From assembly GCA_944385995.1 (NCBI GenBank), contig CALWZL010000002.1:62001-126000 (forward strand): DNA of 64,000 bases. Direction: 5' to 3'. The position numbers and the translations under genes were made by a program. The notes below the pieces were generated by a model. The model was not told where the DNA came from. It ran no database searches and saw only the letters and a program-made list of their open reading frames with translations. This document shows, in pieces, positions 1 to 7,984 of the stretch. The DNA is from an uncultured Faecalibacterium sp. GTDB lineage: Bacteria; Bacillota; Clostridia; Oscillospirales; Ruminococcaceae. Numbering within the stretch: the first letter of the stretch is position 1; every line of letters starts with the position of its first letter.

Positions 1-3
1 GCC

Positions 4-876
4 ATGTTGACAGGCAGACTCCACCCCTATCTGCCGGAACTTACAATCCGCGATTATGACACCTATCTGCGCTATATGCGCGGCGTCAGCTATCAGCTGT
101 ACCTGGAGTACGGCTTTTTGGCCTATAGTTTCCTCCCCCACAAGGGCGGGACCCTGGCATTGCTGGCCGACAGCCTGGCGGGCCGGCAGGCCACCTGCCG
201 GAATATCCGGCTGCCGGGCAGCTTGTCGCCGGTGCCGGTGATGTGCCAGACCCGGGGCATCCGGCTGGCCGCCCAAATTGAGGTGCTGATGAGCTGGCAC
301 CGGCTCCAGGACCGCCGAAACTCCGAGCTGCCCTTCTGCCAGAAGGTCCAGCGGCTGGTCCAGCGGTTCACCCTCTACCGGGCCTACCGCAAGGCTGTCC
401 AGGAAGAGCCGGCTCTGGAGCGGATTTTCTATCAGCAGCGGGCCCAGGCGGTGGCACAGCATCAGCTGCGGGGCCAGAATTACGCGGTGGCTTCCGAGCC
501 CATGAGCAATGTCTACGGGGCACTGTTCTCGGTGCTGGCCCCCGACGACCCGGTTCAGCGCAAAAATATGCGGTACATTGGCAGCTGCATCGGCAAGGCC
601 TTTTATCTGCTGGATAAGGCCGAACGCCACCAGCGGGACCAGAAAGAGGACCGCTACAACGTCTTTCTGGCCAACGGCCTCAGCGGGGAGGCCGCCAAGG
701 AAAACGCCCGCCGTCAGGCCATTGCATCCATCAACGACCTGTCCCGGGTTTACACCCTGATGGATGTCAAACTCAACCGTTCCCTGCTGGATAACATTAT
801 GATCCTGGGCCTGCGGGACACCGTGGACCCCCTGGAGCACGGCTCCTGGGATCTGAATTGGGAGCTTCCGTTATGA
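4..876 (+). CDS. DUF5685-family protein
   Basis: A 290-residue protein of unknown function. The N-terminal segment (LHPYLPELTIRDYDTYLRYM) and the later segment around YIGSCIGKAFYLLDKAE followed by RYNVFL resemble the DUF5685 family, whose members carry a GxxIYLLDAxDD...YNP-like motif. The cysteine pairs common in that family are mostly missing here. It ends inside the start of the next gene (ATGA overlap), so the two are co-transcribed. Only three bases lie upstream in the window, so an earlier start cannot be excluded. No catalytic role can be assigned from the sequence. Confidence 0.7.
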   Translation: MLTGRLHPYLPELTIRDYDTYLRYMRGVSYQLYLEYGFLAYSFLPHKGGTLALLADSLAGRQATCRNIRLPGSLSPVPVMCQTRGIRLAAQIEVLMSWHRLQDRRNSELPFCQKVQRLVQRFTLYRAYRKAVQEEPALERIFYQQRAQAVAQHQLRGQNYAVASEPMSNVYGALFSVLAPDDPVQRKNMRYIGSCIGKAFYLLDKAERHQRDQKEDRYNVFLANGLSGEAAKENARRQAIASINDLSRVYTLMDVKLNRSLLDNIMILGLRDTVDPLEHGSWDLNWELPL

Positions 877-1430
877 AACGACACACCAATCCAAGCTGGT
901 CGATTGCCCTGTGCGGGATGGTGGTAGCCCTCTCGGTGGTGCTGATGCTCCTGGGAGCCATCATCCCCATCGCTATGTTCATCGCCCCCGCCGTCGGGGG
1001 TATTTTCATAGGGTTTGTGGCCATCGAATGCGGCCGGCGCTACGCCTGGACCACCTACGGGGCCGCCAGCCTGTTGGGGCTCCTCTTTGTGCCCGACAAA
1101 GAGACGGCCCTCTTCTTTGTGGCGCTGCTGGGGTATTATCCCCTGGTCAAACCGCACCTGGACCGGCTGCGGCCCGCTGTGGTGCGGGTGGGGGCGAAAA
1201 TATTGCTCTGCAATGGCTCGGTCCTGCTCCTGTATGGGGTGCTGATGCTGTTTTTCACCGGGGGCGAGATGGCCGCCGAACTCGAAGCCGCCGCCCTGGT
1301 GATGGCGGCAGTCACCCTCCTGATCGGGAATGTGGCCTTTCTGCTCTTCGATAAGGCCCTGGCCAACCTGCTGAAGCTGTATCAAATGCTGTGGCAGCCC
1401 CGTCTGCATAAGATGCTGGGCAAGCGATAG
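873..1430 (+). CDS. small polytopic membrane protein, unknown function
   Basis: About 185 residues with five or six hydrophobic helices. The start is placed at the ATG at 873, which overlaps the upstream stop codon (ATGA), rather than at the in-frame codon at 858. The N-terminal half (VALSVVLMLLGAIIPIAMFI) and the Gly-rich APAVGGIFIGF segment look like those of small integral membrane proteins with an ECF S-component-like fold, but no ligand motif can be recognised. It forms a two-gene operon with the DUF5685-type gene. Function unknown. Confidence 0.7.
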   Translation: MKRHTNPSWSIALCGMVVALSVVLMLLGAIIPIAMFIAPAVGGIFIGFVAIECGRRYAWTTYGAASLLGLLFVPDKETALFFVALLGYYPLVKPHLDRLRPAVVRVGAKILLCNGSVLLLYGVLMLFFTGGEMAAELEAAALVMAAVTLLIGNVAFLLFDKALANLLKLYQMLWQPRLHKMLGKR

Positions 1431-1478
1431 ATTCCAAAAAGGATGAAAAGGGGGGATGTGTACCCTTGGTTGAGAAAA

Positions 1479-1650
1479 AGCGCCGGGCCACACGGGTGAC
1501 AGCCGTGAGGGTGACGAGGGGAAGGATCATCGAAAGATTCGGCGGATGTTCTTCCGGCTGATGGCTGTACCAGCCGATAGAGAGGAGCAAAAAACGGCAG
1601 CAATACCGCAACAGATCTCTTCAAAGCAAGCCATACTGTGAATACAATCG
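1479..1650 (+). ncRNA. glmS glucosamine-6-phosphate-activated ribozyme
   Basis: The leader of glmS carries the conserved glmS ribozyme core: AGCGCC at 1479-1484 (predicted self-cleavage between A1479 and G1480), then GACGAGGGG, ATCATCGAA, ATTCGGCGGATG, TTCCGGCTGATGGCTG and CAGCCG in family order, followed by a P3/P4-like segment with GAGAG...CTCTTCAAA. This matches the order and text of the Bacillus subtilis ribozyme. In that family glucosamine 6-phosphate is the catalytic cofactor, and cleavage lowers glmS mRNA. The 3' boundary is approximate. Confidence 0.92.
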
Positions 1651-1653
1651 TAA

Positions 1654-1673
1654 GGGCGGCCCCTGTGCCGCCC
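1654..1673 (+). repeat. GC-rich hairpin between ribozyme and glmS
   Basis: GGGCGGC at 1654-1660 and GCCGCCC at 1667-1673 form a perfect 7-bp stem with a 6-base loop. It lies 40-75 bases upstream of the glmS start with no U-run, so it is not a standard terminator. It could be the P4.1 region of the ribozyme or a short dispersed repeat. Confidence 0.5.
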
Positions 1674-1729
1674 GGGAAGCTGAGCAGGCCCCGGAAAGGG
1701 GTTCCTGCCGGCATGGAGGTGTTTTGCTT

Positions 1730-3559
1730 ATGTGTGGCATTGTAGGCTATGTGGGCGCCCGCTGCGCCCAGGATGTATTGCTGGATGGTCTGACCAAACT
1801 GGAGTACCGGGGATATGATTCGGCCGGCGTGGCCCTGCAGACCCAGGGGTCCATTCGGGTCATCAAGACCAAGGGACGCTTGACCGCTCTGCGGGCCAAA
1901 CTGGCCCAGGAGACGGCCGCAGGGCTGCCGGTGACCCATTGCGGCATCGGCCATACCCGCTGGGCCACCCACGGGGAACCCAGCGATGTCAACAGCCATC
2001 CCCATTCGACTCCCTATGTCAGCATCGTCCACAACGGTATCATTGAGAATTACGGCGCCCTCAAGGAGATGCTGGAGGCCAAACATTACACGTTTGTCAG
2101 CGAGACCGACACCGAGGTGCTGGTCAAACTGATTGACAGCTGTTACCACGGCGAGCCCCTGAAAGCCCTCACCGAGGCGCTGGCCCGGGTCCGGGGCAGC
2201 TATGCCCTGGCAGTGCTGTTCCGGGATTTCCCCGACACCCTGTTTGCAGTCCGGCGGGAAAGCCCCCTGATTGTGGGCTATGGGGAAGGGGAGAACTTCC
2301 TGGCATCGGATATCCCCGCCATCCTGAAATACACCCGCAGCTACAGCGTGTTGGAAGAAGGGGACATGGTGGTCTGCAAGGCGGACAGCGTCACCTTCTA
2401 CGACGAATTTGGACGGCCTGTCCAGCGGGAGCGCCTCACCGCCGACTGGGATGTGGAGGCCGCCGAAAAGGGCGGATACCCCCACTTTATGCTCAAGGAG
2501 ATCAACGAGCAGCCCGCCGCCATCACCGCCACGGTGGGGCCCCGGGTAGAGGACGGGATGCCGGATCTGCGCATCCCGGAGCTGACCGATGCACGTCTGG
2601 CCGCCATCCAGCGGATTCACCTGGTGGCCTGCGGCACAGCCATGCACGCCGGAATGGTGGGGAAAGCCGCCATCGAAAAACTGGCCCGTCTGCCGGCCGA
2701 GGTGGACATCGCCAGTGAATTCCGCTACCGCGACCCCATCCTCAGCCCCGAGGACCTGGTCATCATCATCAGCCAGTCGGGAGAGACCAGCGACACCCTG
2801 GCCGCCCTCAAGCTGGCCAAAAGCCGGGGCGTGCCGGTGCTGGCCATCGTCAATGTGGTGGGCAGCTCGATTGCCCGGGCCGCCGACTATGTGATGTACA
2901 CCTATGCCGGGCCTGAAATTGCGGTGGCTTCCACCAAGGCCTATATGGTCCAGATGTGCGTGCTGTACCTGTTCGCCCTGCGTCTGGCCTACGCCCGGGG
3001 CAAGCTCACCGAGGCCGAAACCCGCCGCTATACCGCCCAGCTCCAGCGGGCCCCCGAAGTCATCAAGCCTCGACTGGATGACTGCGAGTATATCAAATAT
3101 CTTGCTAGCCTGTTTGTAAATACACAGAGCTGCTTTTTCATCGGACGGGGATTCGACTACGCCCTGTCTCTGGAGGGAAGCCTCAAGCTGAAGGAGATCA
3201 GCTATGTCCATTCCGACGCCTATGCGGCGGGGGAACTCAAACATGGCACCATCAGCCTGGTGACCGACGGCGTGCCGGTCATCGCCCTGGCCACTCAGCA
3301 CAACGTCTACGAAAAGACCCTCTCCAACGCCAAGGAGACCAAGAGCCGGGGCGCCAAAGTCCTGCTCTTTACCACCAGGGATGCGGTGGTCCCGGAGGGC
3401 ATCGCCGACTATATCGTCCGCCTGGACGAGTACGAGGACATCTTGATGCCCTTGCAGCTGATCGTACCCCTCCAGCTGTTCGCCTACTATATGGCGGTGC
3501 TCCGGGGCTGCGACGTGGATAAGCCGCGGAACCTGGCCAAGAGCGTCACGGTGGAATGA
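1730..3559 (+). CDS. glmS: glutamine-fructose-6-phosphate aminotransferase (isomerizing)
   Basis: Makes glucosamine 6-phosphate from fructose 6-phosphate and glutamine, the entry to UDP-GlcNAc for peptidoglycan. The start is the ATG at 1730, so that Cys2 (MCGIVGY) becomes the N-terminal nucleophile of the class II amidotransferase domain; the TTG at 1724 would mask it. GGAGGT at 1715-1720 is a good ribosome site. The glutaminase domain spans roughly residues 1-240 (TRWATHGEPS, NGIIENY). Two SIS sugar-isomerase domains follow (CGTAMHAG, SQSGETSDTLAAL, then GRGFDYALSLEGSLKLKEI), and the protein ends in the typical KSVTVE. Length 609 residues, full size. Controlled by the upstream ribozyme. Confidence 0.97.
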   Translation: MCGIVGYVGARCAQDVLLDGLTKLEYRGYDSAGVALQTQGSIRVIKTKGRLTALRAKLAQETAAGLPVTHCGIGHTRWATHGEPSDVNSHPHSTPYVSIVHNGIIENYGALKEMLEAKHYTFVSETDTEVLVKLIDSCYHGEPLKALTEALARVRGSYALAVLFRDFPDTLFAVRRESPLIVGYGEGENFLASDIPAILKYTRSYSVLEEGDMVVCKADSVTFYDEFGRPVQRERLTADWDVEAAEKGGYPHFMLKEINEQPAAITATVGPRVEDGMPDLRIPELTDARLAAIQRIHLVACGTAMHAGMVGKAAIEKLARLPAEVDIASEFRYRDPILSPEDLVIIISQSGETSDTLAALKLAKSRGVPVLAIVNVVGSSIARAADYVMYTYAGPEIAVASTKAYMVQMCVLYLFALRLAYARGKLTEAETRRYTAQLQRAPEVIKPRLDDCEYIKYLASLFVNTQSCFFIGRGFDYALSLEGSLKLKEISYVHSDAYAAGELKHGTISLVTDGVPVIALATQHNVYEKTLSNAKETKSRGAKVLLFTTRDAVVPEGIADYIVRLDEYEDILMPLQLIVPLQLFAYYMAVLRGCDVDKPRNLAKSVTVE

Positions 3560-3660
3560 TTTGTAAACCCGCCCACCCGCCCTCAGCGGTATCCCCCGCG
3601 GCTGCGCCGCCGCCCCCGGTCGGGGGCTGGGTACCGTGGGCGGCGTGCTCTGAGATGGAG

Positions 3661-3733
3661 GGCAGGGAGGTACCGAATGATTTAGCGGAGTCCCCCATCC
3701 GGCCCTGCGGGCCACCTTCCCCGGTGGGGAAGG
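3661..3733 (+). repeat. dispersed hairpin element, copy 1
   Basis: Begins GGCAGGGAGGTACC, then a TTTAGCGGAGTCCCCC core, a GGCCC-TGC-GGGCC hairpin, and a CCTTCCCC/GGGGAAGG hairpin ending at 3733. Shares its first ~35 bases with copy 2. It lies in a 460-base gap after glmS in which no gene was found; the first part (3560-3660) is low-complexity GC-rich sequence. Confidence 0.8.
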
Positions 3734-3764
3734 GCGTACCATCATGTCCGGCAGCAGCCGGCAG

Positions 3765-3840
3765 GGCAGGGAGGTACCACACGGTTTAGCGGAGTCCCCC
3801 CTCAGTCGCCTGCGGCGACAGCTCCCCCGATGGGGGAGCG
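3765..3840 (+). repeat. dispersed hairpin element, copy 2
   Basis: The same GGCAGGGAGGTACC...TTTAGCGGAGTCCCCC core as copy 1, 104 bases downstream in the same orientation. The distal part differs: a GTCGCC-TGC-GGCGAC hairpin and then GCTCCCCC/GGGGGAGC. The conserved head with a variable paired tail is typical of a small non-autonomous or REP-like element. Confidence 0.8.
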
Positions 3841-3941
3841 GACCTTTCCTGTGCCGGTCGGTCGTCCCTCTGCCCGATCTGCCCGGATCAAGGCGGAAAC
3901 AGGGCCGGAAAGCCGGTTTGATTCAGCCAAAACACAAGCAC

Positions 3942-3975
3942 AAAGCCCCGTCTCCTGTTGCGGAGACGGGGCTTT
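3942..3975. terminator. strong bidirectional terminator hairpin
   Basis: AAAGCCCCGTCTCC, loop TGTTGC, GGAGACGGGGCTTT: a 14-bp perfect stem just beyond the stop codon of the minus-strand surface protein gene. It closes the export locus. Confidence 0.85.
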
Positions 3976-4019
3976 GCTTGCCAAGAGGGAAGGTAAGATT
4001 CTTATATGGATGGCCTGCA

Positions 4020-5495
4020 TCACCAGAACCAATACCTCTTTTTCACCACAATATACACCACCACGATGGCCAGCAGGGCAACGCCTGCGGCAATCAGTGC
4101 GTAGAGATTCATGTGGACGAAGGTCAATGTGTCGTTGGTCAGCAGATAGCGGCCGGCCGTGTCGGTGGTGACGACGCTGTCTGCATAGCTGTTCAGGTAT
4201 TGCCACTGATCGGTGGCGTCATTGTACAGATAGAGGCGGCTGTAGCTGGCGTTGTCGCCGGTGACCGTCAGACTGACGGTGCAGGGCATCGCGCCGCCGC
4301 CGTTCAGGGTGAATTCCACGCCGTTTTCCTGGGTGCTGGGGGCAAAGACCACCGCGGTATCGATGGCGTTCTGGGTGTTGCGGATCTTGGTGCCCTCGAT
4401 GGTCAGGATATAGCCGTCGCCGGTGATGTTCATGGTCTTGCCGGTGCGGCGGAGGGCGTTCAGCATCTCGGAGGTGACCACCGGGATGTCGGCCTGGTTC
4501 AGGTTGACAATCTCGACCTGGGCATCGTTGATCTGCTGGATGATGGGATCATCCGACACCGTCTCGCCGCTGGAAGCGCTGTTGTCTCCTTCCGCGCCGG
4601 AACTGCTGCTGGAACCGCTGGAGGAGGCGCCTCCCTGGTTGACGATGACCGTCACCATGCTGGAGGAGTCACCGTTGGAGACGATGATGGAGGTGGAACC
4701 GGTGCCCACTGCCGTCACGGTGCCGCTGCCGTTGACGGTGGCCACGCTGTGGTCACTGGAACGGAAGGTCAGCCCCTGGGGAGCGGTGGACGGGCTCACG
4801 CTGCCGGTGATCTGGGCCGTCTCGCCGGGCTTGAGGACCAGATAGTTGGTGTTCAGGTGGATGCCGTCGGTGGGAATATACACCCGGACGCTCACGGTGC
4901 GGACGATGTCGCCGCAGGTGACGGTGATGGTGGCGCTGCCCTTGCCCACGGCTGTGACCCGGCCGAAGTTGTTGACGGTGGCGACCGACTCATTGGAAGA
5001 GCTGAACGACACCGTGGCCGTCGAGGCGGCCGAGCTGGGACTCACCGAAACCGAAATGGTGGCGGTGTCGCCCAGGGCGATTTCCTCCGAAGAAATCGCT
5101 GCATCCATGTCGGATACCACGGTGGAAGGGTCGGGGACAACGGTGATATCGTAGTAGATGGTCACGTCGCCGGCGGTGGCCGAAACGCGGGCGGTGCCCA
5201 CCGATGCAGCGCCGATCAGGCCGTCCTGACCCACCTGTACAATGCTGATGTCATCCGAAGCAAAGACGACTTCCTTGTCGGAGGCATCCTCGGGCAGGAC
5301 GGTGGGTTTCAGCTGCTGGGTGGTGCCAACCACCATCTGGGCGTCGTATTCGCCGGGGTCGATGCTTTCTACCTCCACCTTCTGGAACGGCCATTGGATG
5401 GAGGGCAAACTTACTGCGGCGGCAGGCAGGGCCGCGCTGACGGTCAGGGCGGCCAGCAGCAGGACAGCCGACAGCCGTTTTGCAAAAAACTTCAT
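4020..5495 (-). CDS. membrane-anchored surface protein with bacterial Ig-like (BIG2) domains
   Basis: 491 residues. A signal peptide (about 1-27, ending ALPAAA) is followed by three Ig-like repeats at about 40-120, 132-212 and 215-290. Each shows the BIG2 pattern of 'SxxxSVATVN-GxVTAVGxGxAxITV' (for example SSSNESVATVNNFGRVTAVG). A Ser/Gly-rich linker (about 290-320) leads to a further beta-rich region (about 325-455), then a transmembrane helix (about 464-484) and a basic tail, KKRYWFW. The protein would stand outside the membrane on a stalk. It is the last gene of the minus-strand locus after the HlyD-like adaptor, separated by about 146 bases. Its job in the locus is unknown; it could be an adhesin, a shield or a partner of the exported proteins. 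Confidence 0.8.
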   Translation of the reverse strand: MKFFAKRLSAVLLLAALTVSAALPAAAVSLPSIQWPFQKVEVESIDPGEYDAQMVVGTTQQLKPTVLPEDASDKEVVFASDDISIVQVGQDGLIGAASVGTARVSATAGDVTIYYDITVVPDPSTVVSDMDAAISSEEIALGDTATISVSVSPSSAASTATVSFSSSNESVATVNNFGRVTAVGKGSATITVTCGDIVRTVSVRVYIPTDGIHLNTNYLVLKPGETAQITGSVSPSTAPQGLTFRSSDHSVATVNGSGTVTAVGTGSTSIIVSNGDSSSMVTVIVNQGGASSSGSSSSSGAEGDNSASSGETVSDDPIIQQINDAQVEIVNLNQADIPVVTSEMLNALRRTGKTMNITGDGYILTIEGTKIRNTQNAIDTAVVFAPSTQENGVEFTLNGGGAMPCTVSLTVTGDNASYSRLYLYNDATDQWQYLNSYADSVVTTDTAGRYLLTNDTLTFVHMNLYALIAAGVALLAIVVVYIVVKKRYWFW

Positions 5496-5641
5496 GTTAT
5501 ACCTCGTTGCGGACAGATGTAGGCAGCTGAATGGGAGAGGACCCGCCGGCGGGTCAAACCACCTACAGGCTGCAGGAGAATTTTCGGCGAGGGGAGAGCC
5601 GGAGCCCGCCGCTCGCCGGAAAATCCATCAGAAACCACGGC

Positions 5642-6757
5642 TCAGCGCACCAGGACGCCCAGAGCCTCCAGCGCATACTGGAAGTAGGTCACCTCGTCGT
5701 ACTGGACGCGGGCGGTGACGCTCATGCCGTTGGAGAGGTCTACCTGATCGCCGCTCTTGCTGATGAGGTAAGTGCTGTCCGGCTGGACGGTCACCTTGTA
5801 GAAGGAGGTGCCGTTGGAGGTGGTCACGTCGCTGTCAATGGCGGTGACGGTGCCGGTCAGGGTGCCGTAGGCGGTCTGGGCCAGGCCGGTGATGGCGATG
5901 GTGCAGGGGTCGCCCACATCCAGCAGGGGACGGTCGCTGAGGGAGGCATAGGCCACAATCTCATAGTCCGAATTCTCGCTGGCGACGGTGGCCAGCACCG
6001 AACCGGCGGACAGGACCATGCCCACGCTGTAGGGGGTATCCATATGGATGACGCCGGAGGTGGGTGCATAGATGTAGTAATCGTTGGCGCCGGTGCTCAG
6101 GGCATCCAGCTGGGACTGGAGGTTTTCAATGTTGGCCTGGACGCTGCTGACATTCTGGGCGGCGGACTGCAGGGCCGAATAGTAGATCTGCTCCAGCTCG
6201 CTCTGATTCTGTTCCATCATGGACTGAATCTGCGCCTCGGTGTAGCCGGCGGCCCGATAGGCCGAGGAGTCAAAGGTGTGCTGGGCCACCTGGCTCTGGT
6301 AGTTCTCGTACTGGTAGTAGTAAGTCTGATCGGCGGGGTCGCTCTCGCTGAAATAGTTGGTGTTGTCCTGGATGGACTGAATCAGCTTGTTGTACTGGGA
6401 CAGCTGGGTCTGATAGATGGCCAGCTGGTTTTCCAGCTGACTCTGCTGGATGTCCAGATCGGTGCTCTTGACATGGGCGATCAGATCGCCTTCCTCCACA
6501 TAGCTGCCCTCCGAGACATTCAGTTCGGTGATCTGGCCGGAGTAGGAGGACATGATATAGGTCTTGTTGGCCGACTGGACGGTGCCCGACAACTGGCTGA
6601 TGTAGATGCGCGGGGTCACAGTGCTCCACGCCACAAGGCCGATCATCAGAGCCGCCACAATCAGGAGAAGGGCATACCCGTAGGGCGGGAGCTTTTTCTC
6701 CATCATGATGCGGCGATCCTGCAAATCGTACAGGTTGGTGACACGAATGTTGGTCAT
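5642..6757 (-). CDS. HlyD-family secretion adaptor (bacteriocin-export type)
   Basis: 371 residues. A short cytoplasmic N-terminus is followed by one membrane helix (about 27-46, YALLLIVAALMIGLVAW) and then the split lipoyl/barrel-sandwich motif (SSYSGQITELNVSEGSYVEEGDLIAHV, about 70-96). A long helical hairpin (about 97-215, many Gln and Leu) precedes the second lipoyl half (IYAPTSGVIHMDTPYSVGMVLSAGSVLA) and a beta-barrel. This is the layout of adaptors that work with peptidase-containing ABC exporters in Gram-positive bacteria. It starts three bases after the GyrI-like gene stops, so the two are translationally coupled. Its partner is most likely the exporter encoded at 8471-10801. Confidence 0.88.
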   Translation of the reverse strand: MTNIRVTNLYDLQDRRIMMEKKLPPYGYALLLIVAALMIGLVAWSTVTPRIYISQLSGTVQSANKTYIMSSYSGQITELNVSEGSYVEEGDLIAHVKSTDLDIQQSQLENQLAIYQTQLSQYNKLIQSIQDNTNYFSESDPADQTYYYQYENYQSQVAQHTFDSSAYRAAGYTEAQIQSMMEQNQSELEQIYYSALQSAAQNVSSVQANIENLQSQLDALSTGANDYYIYAPTSGVIHMDTPYSVGMVLSAGSVLATVASENSDYEIVAYASLSDRPLLDVGDPCTIAITGLAQTAYGTLTGTVTAIDSDVTTSNGTSFYKVTVQPDSTYLISKSGDQVDLSNGMSVTARVQYDEVTYFQYALEALGVLVR

Positions 6758-6760
6758 GAG

Positions 6761-7216
6761 TTATTCCTTCTCCATAAACACGTCCACGACGCCCTCGTCG
6801 TCATCCTGATTGACAAAAATGCTGTAGACGCTGCCCGAGAGCTTGATATCCTGCTCAAAGGCGTAGATGTTCAGTTTCTGGGCGGCAAGGTCATTGCGGC
6901 TCATGGGGCCCATATAGCGGGCGTACAGGCAGTCTTTGACCCGCAGGACGGCATCCATGTGGTACTGGGGGTCCAGACGGGGAATCATCTGGTTGGCCTG
7001 GCGCAGCAGGTACATCTGGGGCTCCGGCTTGGGGCCTTTGGTCACCAGAATGTGCTGCACCAGCGGTCCGATGGGCTGGGCGTCGTGGCTGCGGATAAAG
7101 TTGTCCATCTGGGTCACGATCAGGTTGATGTTTGCAAACTCCTCGGGCATGATGCGGCGGCTGAGCACGTTGGTGAGCTTGAGGGTTTTGCTTTCACTTA
7201 CTTGAATTTCATGCAT
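6761..7216 (-). CDS. GyrI-like (effector-binding fold) protein
   Basis: 151 residues with no DNA-binding domain. Segments such as QPIGPLVQHILV, LRVKDCLYARYMGP and the C-terminal LSGSVYSIFVNQDDDEGVVDVFMEKE fit the duplicated beta-alpha-beta-beta layout of GyrI/AraC effector-binding proteins, including the YxRYxGP and final D-(V/I)-(F/Y) patterns. A DUF5085-like assignment is also possible. A -10 box (TATAAT, complement of 7235-7240) lies only about 20 bases from the start codon, so the gene probably begins its own transcript with a very short leader. It is directly coupled to the HlyD-like adaptor. It may sense a small molecule or bind the exported peptide; neither is shown by the sequence. 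Confidence 0.6.
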   Translation of the reverse strand: MHEIQVSESKTLKLTNVLSRRIMPEEFANINLIVTQMDNFIRSHDAQPIGPLVQHILVTKGPKPEPQMYLLRQANQMIPRLDPQYHMDAVLRVKDCLYARYMGPMSRNDLAAQKLNIYAFEQDIKLSGSVYSIFVNQDDDEGVVDVFMEKE

Positions 7217-7234
7217 AATGATTCACCTGTTTTT

Positions 7235-7387
7235 ATTATAGTGTTGTGCCCCTGCACTTCGTCCCTCTGGCCGCACAGGCCGCGCCCGTCCGCCGCAAGG
7301 GGGCGGGGCAGGGGCCATGCGGGGCGCAGCAGGCAAAAGCAGGCGGTGACCCTATGACTATCATACACTCACAGCTTGCTTTTGCCT
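7235..7387 (-). promoter_or_regulatory. promoter box and long inverted repeat before the GyrI-like gene
   Basis: The 354-base gap 7217-7570 holds no gene. It contains a TATAAT box (complement of 7235-7240) and a 14-bp inverted repeat (7331-7344 and 7374-7387, AGGCAAAAGCA... with one mismatch) around a 29-base loop. No convincing -35 box was found. Confidence 0.5.
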
Positions 7388-7436
7388 GTCGCATCCGGTC
7401 GGATGGAACAGACAGTCTACAGGGAATGATTGGATA

Positions 7437-7481
7437 CAAAAAAATAAGGTGCGCCAGGAGGTACTTGCCTCCTGGCACACC
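7437..7481 (-). terminator. rho-independent terminator after the peptide genes
   Basis: On the minus strand GGTGTGCCAGGAGG, loop CAAGTA, CCTCCTGGCGCACC, then TTATTTTTTTG. It separates the exporter and peptide genes from the GyrI-like/HlyD/BIG2 genes. Confidence 0.88.
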
Positions 7482-7570
7482 ATAACGAGGCATTTTGATC
7501 TGCCCCAACCCCGTGGGGCGGGGTCAGACTAAAATACACTTGCAATCGAGATTAGAGCTGAAATACCAGC

Positions 7571-7948
7571 TTAGGCAACCTTCTCGCCATCGACACCGAT
7601 GACATCAGACTGCTTCACCTTAGCATTGCCAATACCCAGAGTGTAGATGGTAGCGAGACCGCCCACAACCTGCATAGCGCCATTCAGGAAGTCCATGCCA
7701 GCCAGCTTGGAGCTGATGTTATCAGAGATAGCACCGAAAGCGTAGTTGGTACCGAAAGCGGTGCCCAGAACGGTGCTCACAAAGCTGCTCATGAAAGAGT
7801 TGCCAACAATCTTGATGACGTTGACGCTGAAAGTCTTCCAGTTGTCGCTGGTCATGACAGCGGGCAGAACGTTAGCGATCACACCGCCGCCATTGACATA
7901 AGTCAGCTCATCCTCTGCAATTACTGCGTAATTTGCAGGAAAGGTCAT
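7571..7948 (-). CDS. exported protein with double-glycine leader (paralog A)
   Basis: 125 residues. The N-terminus MTFPANYAVIAEDELTYVNGG is a classic double-glycine leader (acidic residues, hydrophobic positions, V-N-G-G), predicted to be cut after Gly21 by the C39 peptidase of the neighbouring exporter. The remaining ~104 residues are hydrophobic and Gly/Ala/Ser-rich with two helix-like stretches (NVIKIVGNSFMSSFVSTVLG and LNGAMQVVGGLATIYTLG) and no cysteine. The ribosome site is AAGGTGG. The core is far longer than that of most class II bacteriocins (30-60 residues). It shares NWKTF, IKIVGNSFM and YTLGxGxAK with paralog B. It could be a bacteriocin, a signalling protein or a structural surface protein; no modification enzyme is nearby. 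Confidence 0.8.
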   Translation of the reverse strand: MTFPANYAVIAEDELTYVNGGGVIANVLPAVMTSDNWKTFSVNVIKIVGNSFMSSFVSTVLGTAFGTNYAFGAISDNISSKLAGMDFLNGAMQVVGGLATIYTLGIGNAKVKQSDVIGVDGEKVA

Positions 7949-7984
7949 GATGAACCACCTTTCTTAATTTGGAATGAATCTGAC

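Noticed and set aside
1382..3745. 787-residue open frame on the minus strand
   Set aside because: Lies antisense to glmS and the ribozyme; composition is Gly/Asp/His-rich shadow sequence with no ribosome site or recognisable domain.
3661..3840. Possible CRISPR array
   Set aside because: Only two units, with internal hairpins and variable tails rather than identical repeats with unique spacers; no cas genes.
3744..5522. 592-residue open frame on the plus strand
   Set aside because: Runs through the repeat elements and antisense to the Ig-domain protein; no start signal, no domain.
5531..7357. 608-residue plus-strand frame
   Set aside because: Antisense to the HlyD-like and GyrI-like genes, which have clear homology and ribosome sites.
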